A program made the translations under genes and the position numbers. The notes under the pieces were generated by a model. It was given only the letters and a program-made list of their open reading frames with translations. It ran no database searches and was not told where the DNA came from. A stretch of DNA of 64,000 bases from Spirochaetaceae bacterium (GTDB lineage Bacteria > Spirochaetota > Spirochaetia > B11-G9): NCBI GenBank assembly GCA_015493635.1, contig WGCU01000056.1, forward strand, positions 26,802 to 90,801, given 5' to 3'. Positions 46,677-55,648 of the stretch are shown here, in pieces. Position 1 is the first letter of the stretch, and each line of letters begins with the position of its first letter.

Positions 46677-46701
46677 ATTTGTCGGTTTATAACCGATAAA
46701 T
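46677..46701. promoter_or_regulatory. Palindromic operator between the TetR gene and argA
   Basis: ATTTGTCGGTT-TAT-AACCGATAAAT: eleven-base arms with one mismatch around TAT. It sits 14 bases upstream of the tetR -35. It also overlaps a weak promoter reading towards argA (TTGTCG, 17 bases, TTAAAT). Confidence 0.55.
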
Positions 46702-46787
46702 TTAAATGAAATAACTTGCTATTGAGTCCTCTATTACGTAAAATCAGGGAAGAAAATACAGATTACCATACAAGTGGGAGATATCCA

Positions 46788-48116
46788 GTGGGAATTGACG
46801 GAAAAGATGAAATTGAAATTATCCGTGAGGTATTTACCTATATCAACCGGTTTAAGGACAAGATTTTCGTTATAAAGATAGATAATAACGTAATTGAAGA
46901 TGCATATTTCCCCGTTCTTCTTAAAGATCTTGCTACGTTATACAACGCGGGAATAAGAATTATCATTGTTCCGGGAGCGCGGAAACGTATAGATGAAGTA
47001 CTTATGCAGTACGGCATTTCCTCGGTGTTTCACGGAGGGGTGAGGATAACATCAGAGGAGGCTGTTCCTTTTGTGAAAATGGCTGCTTTTGATGTTACCA
47101 ACAAAATTATGACTGGACTCGCCGGACTGCAGATCAACGCGCTGGTGGGGAACTGGATCCGGGCAAAGGGAACGGGTGTTATCGATGGTATTGATTTTAA
47201 GTATACCGGAGAAGTGGACCGAATTCTTGAAGAGCCTCTGCAAAGGGTTATCGATGATTTATTTGTTCCCATCATTCCTGTTGTTGGCTGGAATCCTGTA
47301 GGGCGTCCATACAATCTTTCTTCTGATGATATAGCCCTGGAGGTGGCTTATGCTGTCGGAGCAGAAAAGCTGTTTTTTATCTCCCAGGAGGGCACCCTCA
47401 ATGTAAAAGACTTTTCCATACCTCTTTCCGTTGTATCCGCCCCGGATGGGAGAATATCCCGTATGGATGAGGCTGCCGGTGAATTGTTTTTATCTCTGAA
47501 CAAAGAAAAATCTGAACACCTTCAAACGTTTCGAAAGGCACTTCAGGGAATAAAAGGCGGGATTAAGCGGGTCCATATTATTAATAGCAGAGAGGGAAAA
47601 GGAATCCTTGCGGAAATTTTTTCCAATCTTGGTGCGGGTACAATGATATTTCAGAATGAATTTGACCGTATTCGATCAATGAAGGTTGATGACATACCGG
47701 AGGTCCTGCGTTTAATGCAGCCTTTTGTCCAGAAAGGTGTGCTTATCCCCCGGGATAAAAGATCTCTCCTGGACAATCTTGAGACATTTGTTGTGTATGA
47801 AACCGATGGGCTCATCCACGGTTGTGCTTCACTTACCGACTGGGGAAACAAGGTGGGAGAAATAGCCGGTGTTGCTGTTGATCCTGAATATGAAAAGTTG
47901 GGAATAGGCAGGAAGCTTATCATGTACCTTATTACTGAAGCTTCCAGACAGCAGTTTAAAAAGCTTTTTCTCCTGACAACACGTACAGCTGACTGGTTTG
48001 AATCAAGAGGGTTTAGTGTTGGCGGGCTGGAAGATCTGCCGGAAGCAAAACGGAAAGCGTACAATTTTACAAGAAATTCCCGGATAATGATTATGAATTT
48101 ACAGCAGGATACTTAA
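46788..48116 (+). CDS. argA: Amino-acid N-acetyltransferase (N-acetylglutamate synthase)
   Basis: First step of arginine synthesis, making N-acetylglutamate. 442 residues from a GTG behind GGGAG (seven bases). An amino-acid-kinase-like domain (about 1-275; VPGARKR, GNWIRAKGTGV, DDIALEVAYAVGAEKL) is fused to a C-terminal GNAT domain (about 300-435; EIAGVAVDPEYEKLGIGRKL, the acetyl-CoA loop). This AAK-GNAT layout is that of classical ArgA, including the arginine-sensing kinase fold. Convergent with ecfT, 18-base overlap. Confidence 0.93.
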   Translation: MGIDGKDEIEIIREVFTYINRFKDKIFVIKIDNNVIEDAYFPVLLKDLATLYNAGIRIIIVPGARKRIDEVLMQYGISSVFHGGVRITSEEAVPFVKMAAFDVTNKIMTGLAGLQINALVGNWIRAKGTGVIDGIDFKYTGEVDRILEEPLQRVIDDLFVPIIPVVGWNPVGRPYNLSSDDIALEVAYAVGAEKLFFISQEGTLNVKDFSIPLSVVSAPDGRISRMDEAAGELFLSLNKEKSEHLQTFRKALQGIKGGIKRVHIINSREGKGILAEIFSNLGAGTMIFQNEFDRIRSMKVDDIPEVLRLMQPFVQKGVLIPRDKRSLLDNLETFVVYETDGLIHGCASLTDWGNKVGEIAGVAVDPEYEKLGIGRKLIMYLITEASRQQFKKLFLLTTRTADWFESRGFSVGGLEDLPEAKRKAYNFTRNSRIMIMNLQQDT

Positions 48117-48809
48117 TCCCGCCGCGCCCAATCCCACTGCAGCCGCGGCATAGTCTTTAAGGGTGAGGTGCTTCAGGGTATAGTGTTTTTTGTCTGTATA
48201 GCACCGGGCTTCCATGGCAAAGGCAGTTACTTCGGCCCGTTCAATAACAGAGGAAAGGAGCGGAATAATAAGGGTTGTCATTTTTTTAAAAGGGTTGCGT
48301 TCTCTCTGAATGCATCTTGAAATACGTGCTTCCTTTATTTTTTCGGCAGTTTCCATGAGATCGGGTATAAACATGAAGGTAAGTCTGATTCGTGTTGCTA
48401 TAACAGAAGCAGATATAAAAGGCAGCGGCTTTAAAAACCAGTATACAGCTTTTTCAATTTCTTCCGGAAGGGTTGTGCTGATAAGGCACATACCCAGAAG
48501 TACAGTGGTAACAAACCGCAGGACTGAAAGGAGTGCTGTTATCGTGTTTTTCTCTGCCCCATAGGTAGCAAAGTAGATAAGAATCCCCAGAATTAAAATA
48601 CCTTTCCCTCTAAACAGCAGATGCTTAAGAGAAGGTTTTCCCGAAAAAAACAGGATAGTAGCGATGGCGGTAAGCAGTACAAGACCCCATGTATGAACCT
48701 GATAGATTAAAACGGTGTAGAGCAGAAGGAGGGAGAACTTGATTCTCGGATCCAGATTTTTTAACGGAGAAGGGACAGGAGAATAGTGAAAAAGATCTAT
48801 TTCAGCCAT
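48099..48809 (-). CDS. ECF transporter transmembrane subunit EcfT (BioN-like)
   Basis: 236 residues with four to five hydrophobic segments. It starts with the SPLKNLDPRIKF motif of EcfT proteins; the coupling helices carry ARISRCIQRERNPF and the later ERAEVTAFAMEARCY, the two Ala-Arg-Gly-like motifs that contact the ATPases. It couples ATP hydrolysis to the substrate-binding BioY. Translated last in the receiver-bioY-ecfA-ecfT unit, with a 13-base overlap. Confidence 0.93.
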   Translation of the reverse strand: MAEIDLFHYSPVPSPLKNLDPRIKFSLLLLYTVLIYQVHTWGLVLLTAIATILFFSGKPSLKHLLFRGKGILILGILIYFATYGAEKNTITALLSVLRFVTTVLLGMCLISTTLPEEIEKAVYWFLKPLPFISASVIATRIRLTFMFIPDLMETAEKIKEARISRCIQRERNPFKKMTTLIIPLLSSVIERAEVTAFAMEARCYTDKKHYTLKHLTLKDYAAAAVGLGAAGLSILL

Positions 48810-49561
48810 GACATTCTTTCAAGAATCAATAAAGGGGGCTCTTTCTCTATATTGCCGGGGATTCTGATTCCATACTGTGGAGCTTTGATAAGAATTTTTC
48901 CAGGGATATTATCACAGACAATACTCCCTTTATCCATCAGTATTAGTCTGTCAGCATGGTACAGAACTTTGTCAAGTTCATGGGTGATACAGATAATGGT
49001 ATGACCTTTTTTGTGCAGGAACAGGATCTGCCTGAGGACCTGCTGAACCCCGGGGAAATCCAGGTTGGAAAAGGGTTCATCCAGAATTATTATTTCGGGA
49101 TTCATGGCGAGAATTCCTGCTATGGCAAGACGTCGTTTTTCCCCGCCGGATAGTGTCCGTGTGTTGTGATCTATCTTGTCAAGAAGTCCGACATCTTCAA
49201 GGGCTTTGTTCGTCCGTTTGTTCTGTTCCACCGCATTTATGTGAAGATTTTCAGGACCAAAAGCTACGTCTTTTCCTACTGTCTGGCTGACAATCTGGCT
49301 TGATGAGTTCTGGAATACCATACCTATTTTTTGCCGTACCATTAAAATATCTTTGAAAATAGGAGTGCCCCGGTACAGAACCTTTCCCTCATCCGGTTTG
49401 TAGAGCCCGTTTAAGTGCCGCATGAGAACGCTTTTCCCGGAACCGTTTTTTCCTGAAATGACAAGGAATTCCCCTTCTCCCACAAGAAAAGAAACATCTT
49501 TCAATGCTTCAGTTCCTCCGGGAAAAGACTTTGACAGATGTACTACTTCAAGAAGTGCCAT
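48797..49561 (-). CDS. ECF transporter ATPase (BioM-like)
   Basis: 254 residues from ATG 49561. Walker A GKNGSGKSVLM (about 37-47), Q-loop in FQNSSSQI, signature LSGGEKRRL (about 137), Walker B IIILDEPFSNLD and the H-loop ITHE are complete. Only one ATPase gene is present, so it would act as a homodimer, as BioM does. An upstream extension inside bioY is rejected. The start lies 14 bases inside bioY. Confidence 0.95.
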   Translation of the reverse strand: MALLEVVHLSKSFPGGTEALKDVSFLVGEGEFLVISGKNGSGKSVLMRHLNGLYKPDEGKVLYRGTPIFKDILMVRQKIGMVFQNSSSQIVSQTVGKDVAFGPENLHINAVEQNKRTNKALEDVGLLDKIDHNTRTLSGGEKRRLAIAGILAMNPEIIILDEPFSNLDFPGVQQVLRQILFLHKKGHTIICITHELDKVLYHADRLILMDKGSIVCDNIPGKILIKAPQYGIRIPGNIEKEPPLLILERMSWLK

Positions 49562-50105
49562 GGTTTTCTGATTGAAGAAATGCATCGACAGGAGGGCGGA
49601 GCCATTTAATAATAGGTATAGCAACAGCTATTTTCAGTGCATCCCCAATGATAAACGGGATGAAACCGGCTGAAAATGCCTTGATCCAGGTAAGCTTCAT
49701 TACAATTTTCAGCCAGGGGATACCTATGATATAGACAACGAGAGCTCCGGCAAGAAGTGCGGTAAAAGTAAACCCCAGAGATCTCCCTTGTTCTGCGATA
49801 TATCCTGTAACGTAAACAGCCGGCAGATATCCCAGAAGATAACCTCCTGTGGGTCCTGAAATAACACCAAAGCCGCCGGTTCCGCTATGGAATACCGGTA
49901 ATCCGGCTGCACCAAGAAAGAGATACGTTGTAACAACAGCAAAGCCCCTCTTTTTACCCAGCAGAACACCGGCAAGAAGTACAAAAAAATTCTGAAGGAC
50001 TATCGGTACTGGTCCCACAGGAACAGCAAGATACGCTCCAACGGCAGTAAGAGCTGTAAAAAGTGATATAAAAACGGTGGAACGGATTGATGATTGTGCA
50101 TGCAT
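49548..50105 (-). CDS. bioY: Biotin transporter substrate-binding subunit BioY
   Basis: 185 residues with six hydrophobic segments. The S-component pattern is clear: VGPVPIVLQNFFVLLAGVLLGKKRG in two adjacent halves, GLPVFHSGTGGFGVISGPTGGYLLGY, and FIIGDALKIAVA. Together with the two downstream genes it forms a complete BioMNY-type biotin importer. Its start shares one base with the receiver stop (TGATG). Confidence 0.95.
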   Translation of the reverse strand: MHAQSSIRSTVFISLFTALTAVGAYLAVPVGPVPIVLQNFFVLLAGVLLGKKRGFAVVTTYLFLGAAGLPVFHSGTGGFGVISGPTGGYLLGYLPAVYVTGYIAEQGRSLGFTFTALLAGALVVYIIGIPWLKIVMKLTWIKAFSAGFIPFIIGDALKIAVAIPIIKWLRPPVDAFLQSENHGTS

Positions 50106-50488
50106 CAGCTGTTTCCGTTGTGGAGGGGAACGAGCGTTTCTATTTTTTCCAGCAGGTCAAAAATTTCAAAGGGTTTTGCAAAGACGGCGTCAATATTGAA
50201 CTGCCTGGCAAGTTCCTGGATGGAATCCAGTGAAGTCTCAACCTTTCCTGAAATAGCAATCCGTTTAATGGAAGGATACAGCCTGTTGAGGTCAATAAGT
50301 GTTTCAATGCCTCCCTTTTCAGGCATAACAAGATCCATAATGATGAGATCAAAGGGACGCTTTTTAAGGAGGTCTAAAGCTTCAAGACCGTTTCCTGCTT
50401 CACTTATTTGATATCCGAGACGCAACAGACTTTTTGCAATCATCTTTCTCATGAGTTCTTCATCATCTACTATGAGTATAGCGGCCAC
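50105..50488 (-). CDS. Stand-alone receiver-domain protein
   Basis: 127 residues of a CheY-like receiver and nothing else. The acidic pair is in ILIVDDEE, the phospho-acceptor aspartate in LIIMDLVMP, the Thr/Ser position in IAISGKV and the lysine in FAKPFEI. GTG start with GGGAG six bases upstream. It heads the biotin-transporter operon; the coupling is odd because no kinase is adjacent. Confidence 0.92.
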   Translation of the reverse strand: MAAILIVDDEELMRKMIAKSLLRLGYQISEAGNGLEALDLLKKRPFDLIIMDLVMPEKGGIETLIDLNRLYPSIKRIAISGKVETSLDSIQELARQFNIDAVFAKPFEIFDLLEKIETLVPLHNGNS

Positions 50489-50516
50489 AATATTCTCCCT
50501 GAATGCATAATATAAC

Positions 50517-50545
50517 TTGTCGTATGAGTTGTCTGATACTATACT
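50517..50545 (+). promoter_or_regulatory. Promoter of the nicotinamidase gene
   Basis: TTGTCG (50517-50522), 17-base spacer, TATACT (50540-50545). The leader to the ATG is about 68 bases. Confidence 0.45.
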
Positions 50546-50619
50546 AAAACTAAATAATATGCAAATTAATTGCAGCAGATGGATCGGTTATGTATGCATG
50601 GTAAAAAAGGATGGGAACT

Positions 50620-51255
50620 ATGAAAATTAATGTACATAAAAGCGCGCTTGTAGTTATTGATGTTCAGAATGATTTTTGTACCGGAGGTGCTCTGGAAGTA
50701 AAAAACGGAGAGGATGTCGTTCCGGGTATAAATGCAGTTCTTGGAAAAAAACTATTTAAGAAGGTAATTTTTACTGCTGATTGGCACCCGGTACATCATG
50801 TTTCCTTTGCTTCCACACATCACAGAAAACCGCTGGAGATTATTGAAACAAAAACAGGACTTCAGACCCTGTGGCCGGATCACTGCGTTGAAAATTCAAA
50901 GGGAGCGGCGTTTCATCCCTACCTCGCGGTAGAAAGGGGAGATCTCTTTTTAAGAAAAGGGAGGGATCCAAAACTTGATTCCTATTCAGTTTTTTTTGAA
51001 AATGACAAGAAAACTCCCACCGGATTGAAGGGATATCTTGTAGAGCATGAAATAACGGATATCTTCCTCTGCGGCCTGGCCTTTGACTGGTGTGTCTTTT
51101 TCAGTGCTCTCGATGCAGTAAGTCTCGGATTCAGAACTTTTGTTGTTGAGGATCTGTGCCGAGCTGTTAATTTTCCGGAAGGGTTCCAGGATGAAAAAAG
51201 AGAAGAGATGGTCAAGACCGGTATCCAGATCCTTCAGAAGGATGATCTTACGTAG
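50620..51255 (+). CDS. pncA: Nicotinamidase (isochorismatase family)
   Basis: Converts nicotinamide to nicotinate for NAD salvage. 211 residues; the catalytic aspartate is in LVVIDVQNDF (residues 11-20), the metal-binding aspartate and histidines in TADWHPVHHVSF (about 50-61), and the nucleophilic cysteine in CGLAFDWCV (about 158). The second ATG is used because AAAAAGG lies nine bases upstream; the first ATG abuts that site. Confidence 0.93.
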   Translation: MKINVHKSALVVIDVQNDFCTGGALEVKNGEDVVPGINAVLGKKLFKKVIFTADWHPVHHVSFASTHHRKPLEIIETKTGLQTLWPDHCVENSKGAAFHPYLAVERGDLFLRKGRDPKLDSYSVFFENDKKTPTGLKGYLVEHEITDIFLCGLAFDWCVFFSALDAVSLGFRTFVVEDLCRAVNFPEGFQDEKREEMVKTGIQILQKDDLT

Positions 51256-51303
51256 GATATCTAGGTATTTTTTGTAATTTTTTTCTGTATTTTTTCCCCG
51301 TTC

Positions 51304-51309
51304 TATACT
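51304..51309 (+). promoter_or_regulatory. Possible -10 of the three-gene redox operon
   Basis: TATACT 38 bases before the ATG. The -35 region is T-rich and poorly matched (TTTCTG 16 bases upstream). Confidence 0.3.
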
Positions 51310-51346
51310 AAAATGGCTTCACGTAACCATGTGCAAGGAGTAGATA

Positions 51347-51835
51347 ATGGGGTTGAAAACTATTGACCGGGCTGTCAGGGATGAAGCCAAAGATATTGTC
51401 AGGGAAATTGGGGCAGAACAGGAAAAAGTAATTCCCCTTTTACAGGAAATTCAAAAAAGGCACAGTTATCTTCCTGAAGATCTTGTGGAAGCTGTTGCAC
51501 AGGAAATTGATGTACCCGTTTCAGATATCTATGGAGTTGCAACATTCTATTCACAGTTCCGGTTTACTCCCATGGGGAAACATCTCATCAAGGTATGTAA
51601 AGGAACAGCGTGTCATGTCCAGGGAGCTGATCTTCTTGCATCTGCACTGCAGGAAGAGTTGGGGCTTGACGGAGAAGGGACGACAGATGATATGAATTTT
51701 ACGCTTGAAACGGTAGCCTGTCTCGGCTGCTGCTCGCTGGCTCCTGTTGTTATGATAGACGGTAAAGTTTATGGTAAATTAACATCCGCCAAGGTAAAAA
51801 AACTGATAAAAGGGTACAGTGATGGAAAAAACTAA
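51347..51835 (+). CDS. NuoE-like [2Fe-2S] subunit of an Stn-type redox complex
   Basis: 162 residues, the thioredoxin-like ferredoxin subunit of the NuoE/HydC/HndA family. Cluster ligands Cys84, Cys89, Cys125 and Cys129 are visible in CKGTACHV and CLGCCSLAP. It should carry electrons to or from the flavin subunit downstream. AAGGAG precedes the ATG. It overlaps the next gene by 14 bases. In the Sporomusa-type transhydrogenase this corresponds to StnA. Confidence 0.93.
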   Translation: MGLKTIDRAVRDEAKDIVREIGAEQEKVIPLLQEIQKRHSYLPEDLVEAVAQEIDVPVSDIYGVATFYSQFRFTPMGKHLIKVCKGTACHVQGADLLASALQEELGLDGEGTTDDMNFTLETVACLGCCSLAPVVMIDGKVYGKLTSAKVKKLIKGYSDGKN

Positions 51836-53576
51836 AGTATTTGTCGGTCTCGGATCCTGTGGAATTGCAGCCGGTGCCCAGGATGTTTTTAACTATCTTG
51901 ATGAGAAAATTGATACACAGGTATCAGAACTTGAGGTTACCTCCTGCGTTGGAATGTGTTACGCGGAACCGGTTGTTGAGATTGAACGCGGCGGTAAAAG
52001 AGTGCGGTACGGGTACGTTGACAAAAAGTTTGCCGATGAAATTATTCAATCGCTGGAGGACGGTGTTTTTCCGGATAAAAATATTATAACGGAAACTGAT
52101 GCCGGTAAAGCGTATCTTGACCGGCAGGTAAAGATCGTCTTAAAGAACTGCGGTATCATCAATCCTGAAAGTATCGATGAATATCTTAAAGCCGGGGGAT
52201 ATGAGGCAATTAAAAAAGCTATGCACGATTATACTCCGGCAGAAATTATAGAGATTGTTAAACAATCCGGACTCCGGGGAAGAGGCGGAGCAGGGTTTCT
52301 GACTGGTCAGAAGTGGTCGTTTCTGGCAGGGGCAAAGGGAGATAAAAAGTTCCTGGTATGTAATGCTGATGAAGGAGATCCCGGTGCGTTTATGGACCGG
52401 AGTGTACTTGAAGGAGATCCCCATAAAGTAATAGAGGGAATGCTGGTAGCTTCGTATGCAACGGGTGCAGGAGAGGGTGTTGTCTACTGCAGGGCTGAGT
52501 ATCCACTGGCGATAAAGCGTCTGAACAAAGCCATAAAGGATGCAGAAGACCGCCACTTTCTTGGTGATAACATTTTAGGTACTGATTTTTCTTTTCATCT
52601 TCATGTTAAAGAGGGTGCCGGGGCTTTTGTCTGCGGAGAGGAAACAGCCCTTATGGCATCAATTGAGGGGAAACGGGGATTCCCCCGTCTCAGGCCGCCC
52701 TTTCCGGCTGAATCGGGAATACAGCATTCTCCGACAAATATCAACAATGTGGAAACCTATGCCAATATTTCGTACATCATTCTCAACGGTGCTGATGCCT
52801 ATAACAAGTATTCGTTTAAAAAGAGTTACGGGACAAAGGTGTTTGCTCTGGCGGGAAAGATAAAACGGGGAGGGCTCATTGAAGTTCCCATGGGACTTAC
52901 CATTGGGGAAATAGTTGAGGAGATTGGAGGAGGAACCGATTCCGGCAGACCGGTAAAGGCAGTTCAGATGGGAGGACCTGCCGGCGGCTGTATACCGGCC
53001 CGGATGTTCGATACGCCCATAGACTATGATTCCATAAATGCTACCGGTGCAATTATGGGTTCCGGCGGACTTGTTGTTATGGATGACAAGACCTGCATGG
53101 TTGATGTTGCCCGTTATTTTCTTGCTTTTACACAGAAAGAATCCTGCGGCAAGTGTACTTTCTGCCGTATTGGAACAAAAAGGATGCTGGAGATTCTTAC
53201 CCGCATTACTGAAGGGAAGGGAGTTCCGGAGGATCTGGACAGGCTGGAAGAACTTGCCCACCATGTTCAGAAAACCTCCCTCTGCGGTTTGGGACAGCTT
53301 GCACCGAATCCAGTCCTGACTACCCTGAAATATTTCAGAGAAGAGTATGAAGCCCATATCTATGATAAAAAATGTCCCGCGGGAGTATGTAAACCGCTTA
53401 TCACCATTCGGATTATTTCGGACAACTGTACCGGTTGTACTGCCTGTGCACGGGTATGTCCTGTTCATGCTATTTCCGGTGAGGTAAAAAAACCGCATAC
53501 CATTGATCCTGATGTATGTACACGATGTGGACTCTGTATTGAGACCTGTAATTTTAACGCGATAGAGGTAGTGTAA
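51822..53576 (+). CDS. NuoF-like flavin and iron-sulfur subunit of an Stn-type redox complex
   Basis: 584 residues. In order: an N-terminal thioredoxin-like [2Fe-2S] domain (GSCGIAAGAQD and TSCVGMCYAEP, about 10-55); the NuoF FMN/NADH domain (RGRGGAGFLTGQKW, CNADEGDPGAFMDR, GAFVCGEETALM, about 145-420); the [4Fe-4S] ligands SCGKCTFC with a later cysteine in LCGLGQ; and a C-terminal 2x[4Fe-4S] ferredoxin (CTGCTACARVCP, CTRCGLCIETCN). This is the HydB/StnB layout, where the FMN is thought to be the NAD-linked bifurcation site. TAATG overlap with the next gene. Confidence 0.95.
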   Translation: MEKTKVFVGLGSCGIAAGAQDVFNYLDEKIDTQVSELEVTSCVGMCYAEPVVEIERGGKRVRYGYVDKKFADEIIQSLEDGVFPDKNIITETDAGKAYLDRQVKIVLKNCGIINPESIDEYLKAGGYEAIKKAMHDYTPAEIIEIVKQSGLRGRGGAGFLTGQKWSFLAGAKGDKKFLVCNADEGDPGAFMDRSVLEGDPHKVIEGMLVASYATGAGEGVVYCRAEYPLAIKRLNKAIKDAEDRHFLGDNILGTDFSFHLHVKEGAGAFVCGEETALMASIEGKRGFPRLRPPFPAESGIQHSPTNINNVETYANISYIILNGADAYNKYSFKKSYGTKVFALAGKIKRGGLIEVPMGLTIGEIVEEIGGGTDSGRPVKAVQMGGPAGGCIPARMFDTPIDYDSINATGAIMGSGGLVVMDDKTCMVDVARYFLAFTQKESCGKCTFCRIGTKRMLEILTRITEGKGVPEDLDRLEELAHHVQKTSLCGLGQLAPNPVLTTLKYFREEYEAHIYDKKCPAGVCKPLITIRIISDNCTGCTACARVCPVHAISGEVKKPHTIDPDVCTRCGLCIETCNFNAIEVV

Positions 53577-55648
53577 TGGGAATGGTCAACGTAACAATTA
53601 ATGGTATTGATATGCAGATAGAGGAAGGCTCCACCATCCTTCAGGCAGCAACAAAACTTGGATTTGATATCCCGACACTCTGCCATTCCGACAGCCTTGA
53701 GCACTTTACAAGCTGCTTTATGTGTGCGGTCAAGGTAGACGGCGGCAGGGGGAACCTTGTTCCCTCCTGTGCTACCAAGGTCAGGGATGGTATGTCCGTA
53801 ACGGTGGAATCTGATGAGATAAACGAAAGTAGACGCATGGCGCTTAACCTGCTTCTTTCTGATCATTGCGGTGACTGTCTTCCTCCGTGTGAAGATGCGT
53901 GTCCTGCTTCCATAGATATCCGGGGATTTCTTGCTCTTGTCCGGGAGGGAAAGGAGCTTGAAGCTGCAAAACTCATCAGGGAGAAAGCACCCTTTCCCGG
54001 AGCTCTCGGAAGGATCTGCCCCCGGCCCTGTGAAACGGCATGCCGGCGTAACAGGGTTGAGGAGTCTGTTTCCATCTGTTACATGAAACGGTACATTTCC
54101 GATACTGAGCTGGAAGAGTGCGGAGAGGCCCAGCTGCCTGATTGTGCTCCTTCTACCGGAAAAAGGGTTGCAATTATCGGTGCGGGTCCTGCGGGAATGA
54201 GTGCGGCTTACTATCTGAAACTGCAGGGGCATGATGTTACCGTGTATGAAGCTAAAGGAAAGTCCGGGGGAATGATGCGCTACGGCATTCCCTACTACCG
54301 CCTTACAGATCAGACCTTGAAGGATGAGTTTGATGCCATAGAACGGCTGGGTGTGACGGTGCACTATAATACGGTTGTGGGAAAAGACATTACCGCTAAA
54401 AAACTGGAAGTGGAACACGATGCTCTTATATTGGCTATCGGTGCTCAGGGTGCTTCCTCCATGCGGGTAGAAGGAGAAGATTCTTCCGGGGTTTATTCCG
54501 GAATAGAATATCTTGGAAACCTTGCGGAGGGAAAGACTCCTGATATTGGTAACGAAGTTGTTATTGTCGGCGGCGGTAATACGGCAATTGATGTTTCCCG
54601 TTCCGCTATCCGTAACGGCGCGAAGGCCACCATTCTGTACCGCAGAACCCGCGCGGAGATGCCGGCAAGCAGTTTTGAAATTGACGAAGCACTGGAAGAA
54701 GGGGTAAACATACAGTTCCTTGCTTCTCCGGTCCATATTTCCTCTGAAAACGGGGAAGTAACTGTTTCCTGCATAAGGATGAAGCTTGGAGAGCCTGATG
54801 CCAGCGGACGGAGACGTCCCCTTCCTGTCGAGGGTTCGGAATTTGAAATCAAAGCTACGGCTGTTATCAGTGCCATTGGACAGAAAGTTGTGCCGGACGG
54901 TATCATAGATACCGGTGTGGGGTTGACCCGCTGGGGAACTGTACAGGCGGATCCGAAAACCTTTATGACTGACCGGCCCGGTATTTTTGCCTGCGGTGAC
55001 TGTCAGACAGGTGCGGATATCGCGGTAAGGGCTGTCGGAAACGGACGGAAAACAGCGTATTCGGTACATCAGTATCTATCCGGACAGGAAGTAACGGGAG
55101 AACCGGTTCTTTTTAATTCCACCATGGGAGCCCTTGAAGATGTCAGTGAAGATCTTTTTATCGGAATAGAGAAGGCTGAAAAAGTAAAAATGCCGGTTCT
55201 TGAAAAAACAAGACGGATAACAACCTTTGAAGAGATGGAAAGAGGGTTCTCAAAGGAAGAAGCCCGGGCAGAAGCGGCGCGGTGTCTGGAATGCGGATGT
55301 GACGCAGCGGTTGACTGTAAGCTCCGCACCTACGCGACCCGTTTTAATGCGGATCAGCAGTATTTTGGCGGCGAGATACGGCAGTATCAGGTGGATTATT
55401 CCCACGAAAAGATAAAGATGGAGATAAATAAATGCATCAACTGCGGAGCCTGTGTCCGCGCATGTGCTGAAATAAAGGGCTTGAGTGTTTTAAGCTTTGT
55501 AGGGAGAGGGTTTACCACCCGGATGACAGCGCCGTTCGGACGCTCCCTTGTGGATACTGCCTGTGACGGCTGCGGTGAGTGTGTTGCTGTCTGTCCAACG
55601 GCGGGGATTATGTTTAAAAAGGAGTATCGCATTGAAACAGACGTATAA
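53576..55648 (+). CDS. NfnB-like FAD subunit with ferredoxin domains, Stn-type redox complex
   Basis: 690 residues. An N-terminal NuoG-like [2Fe-2S] domain (about 1-80) is followed by the GltD/NfnB module: DHCGDCLPPCEDACPASIDI, the FAD motif IGAGPAGMSAAYYL (about 200) and the NADPH motif VIVGGGNTAIDVSR (about 325). A C-terminal 2x[4Fe-4S] ferredoxin has CINCGACVRAC and CDGCGECVAVCP. No hydrogenase H-cluster or formate dehydrogenase active site is present. With the two upstream subunits this resembles StnC of the Sporomusa-type NADPH/ferredoxin/NAD bifurcating transhydrogenase. The end overlaps a VOC gene. Confidence 0.93.
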   Translation: MGMVNVTINGIDMQIEEGSTILQAATKLGFDIPTLCHSDSLEHFTSCFMCAVKVDGGRGNLVPSCATKVRDGMSVTVESDEINESRRMALNLLLSDHCGDCLPPCEDACPASIDIRGFLALVREGKELEAAKLIREKAPFPGALGRICPRPCETACRRNRVEESVSICYMKRYISDTELEECGEAQLPDCAPSTGKRVAIIGAGPAGMSAAYYLKLQGHDVTVYEAKGKSGGMMRYGIPYYRLTDQTLKDEFDAIERLGVTVHYNTVVGKDITAKKLEVEHDALILAIGAQGASSMRVEGEDSSGVYSGIEYLGNLAEGKTPDIGNEVVIVGGGNTAIDVSRSAIRNGAKATILYRRTRAEMPASSFEIDEALEEGVNIQFLASPVHISSENGEVTVSCIRMKLGEPDASGRRRPLPVEGSEFEIKATAVISAIGQKVVPDGIIDTGVGLTRWGTVQADPKTFMTDRPGIFACGDCQTGADIAVRAVGNGRKTAYSVHQYLSGQEVTGEPVLFNSTMGALEDVSEDLFIGIEKAEKVKMPVLEKTRRITTFEEMERGFSKEEARAEAARCLECGCDAAVDCKLRTYATRFNADQQYFGGEIRQYQVDYSHEKIKMEINKCINCGACVRACAEIKGLSVLSFVGRGFTTRMTAPFGRSLVDTACDGCGECVAVCPTAGIMFKKEYRIETDV

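Noticed and set aside
52659..53498. A 279-codon frame antisense to the NuoF-like gene
   Set aside because: Shadow of a well-supported gene; no start site or motif.
53465..55069. A 534-codon frame antisense to the NfnB-like gene
   Set aside because: The plus-strand frame has complete domain motifs; the antisense product is serine/arginine-rich with no motif, as expected from complementing GC-rich third positions.
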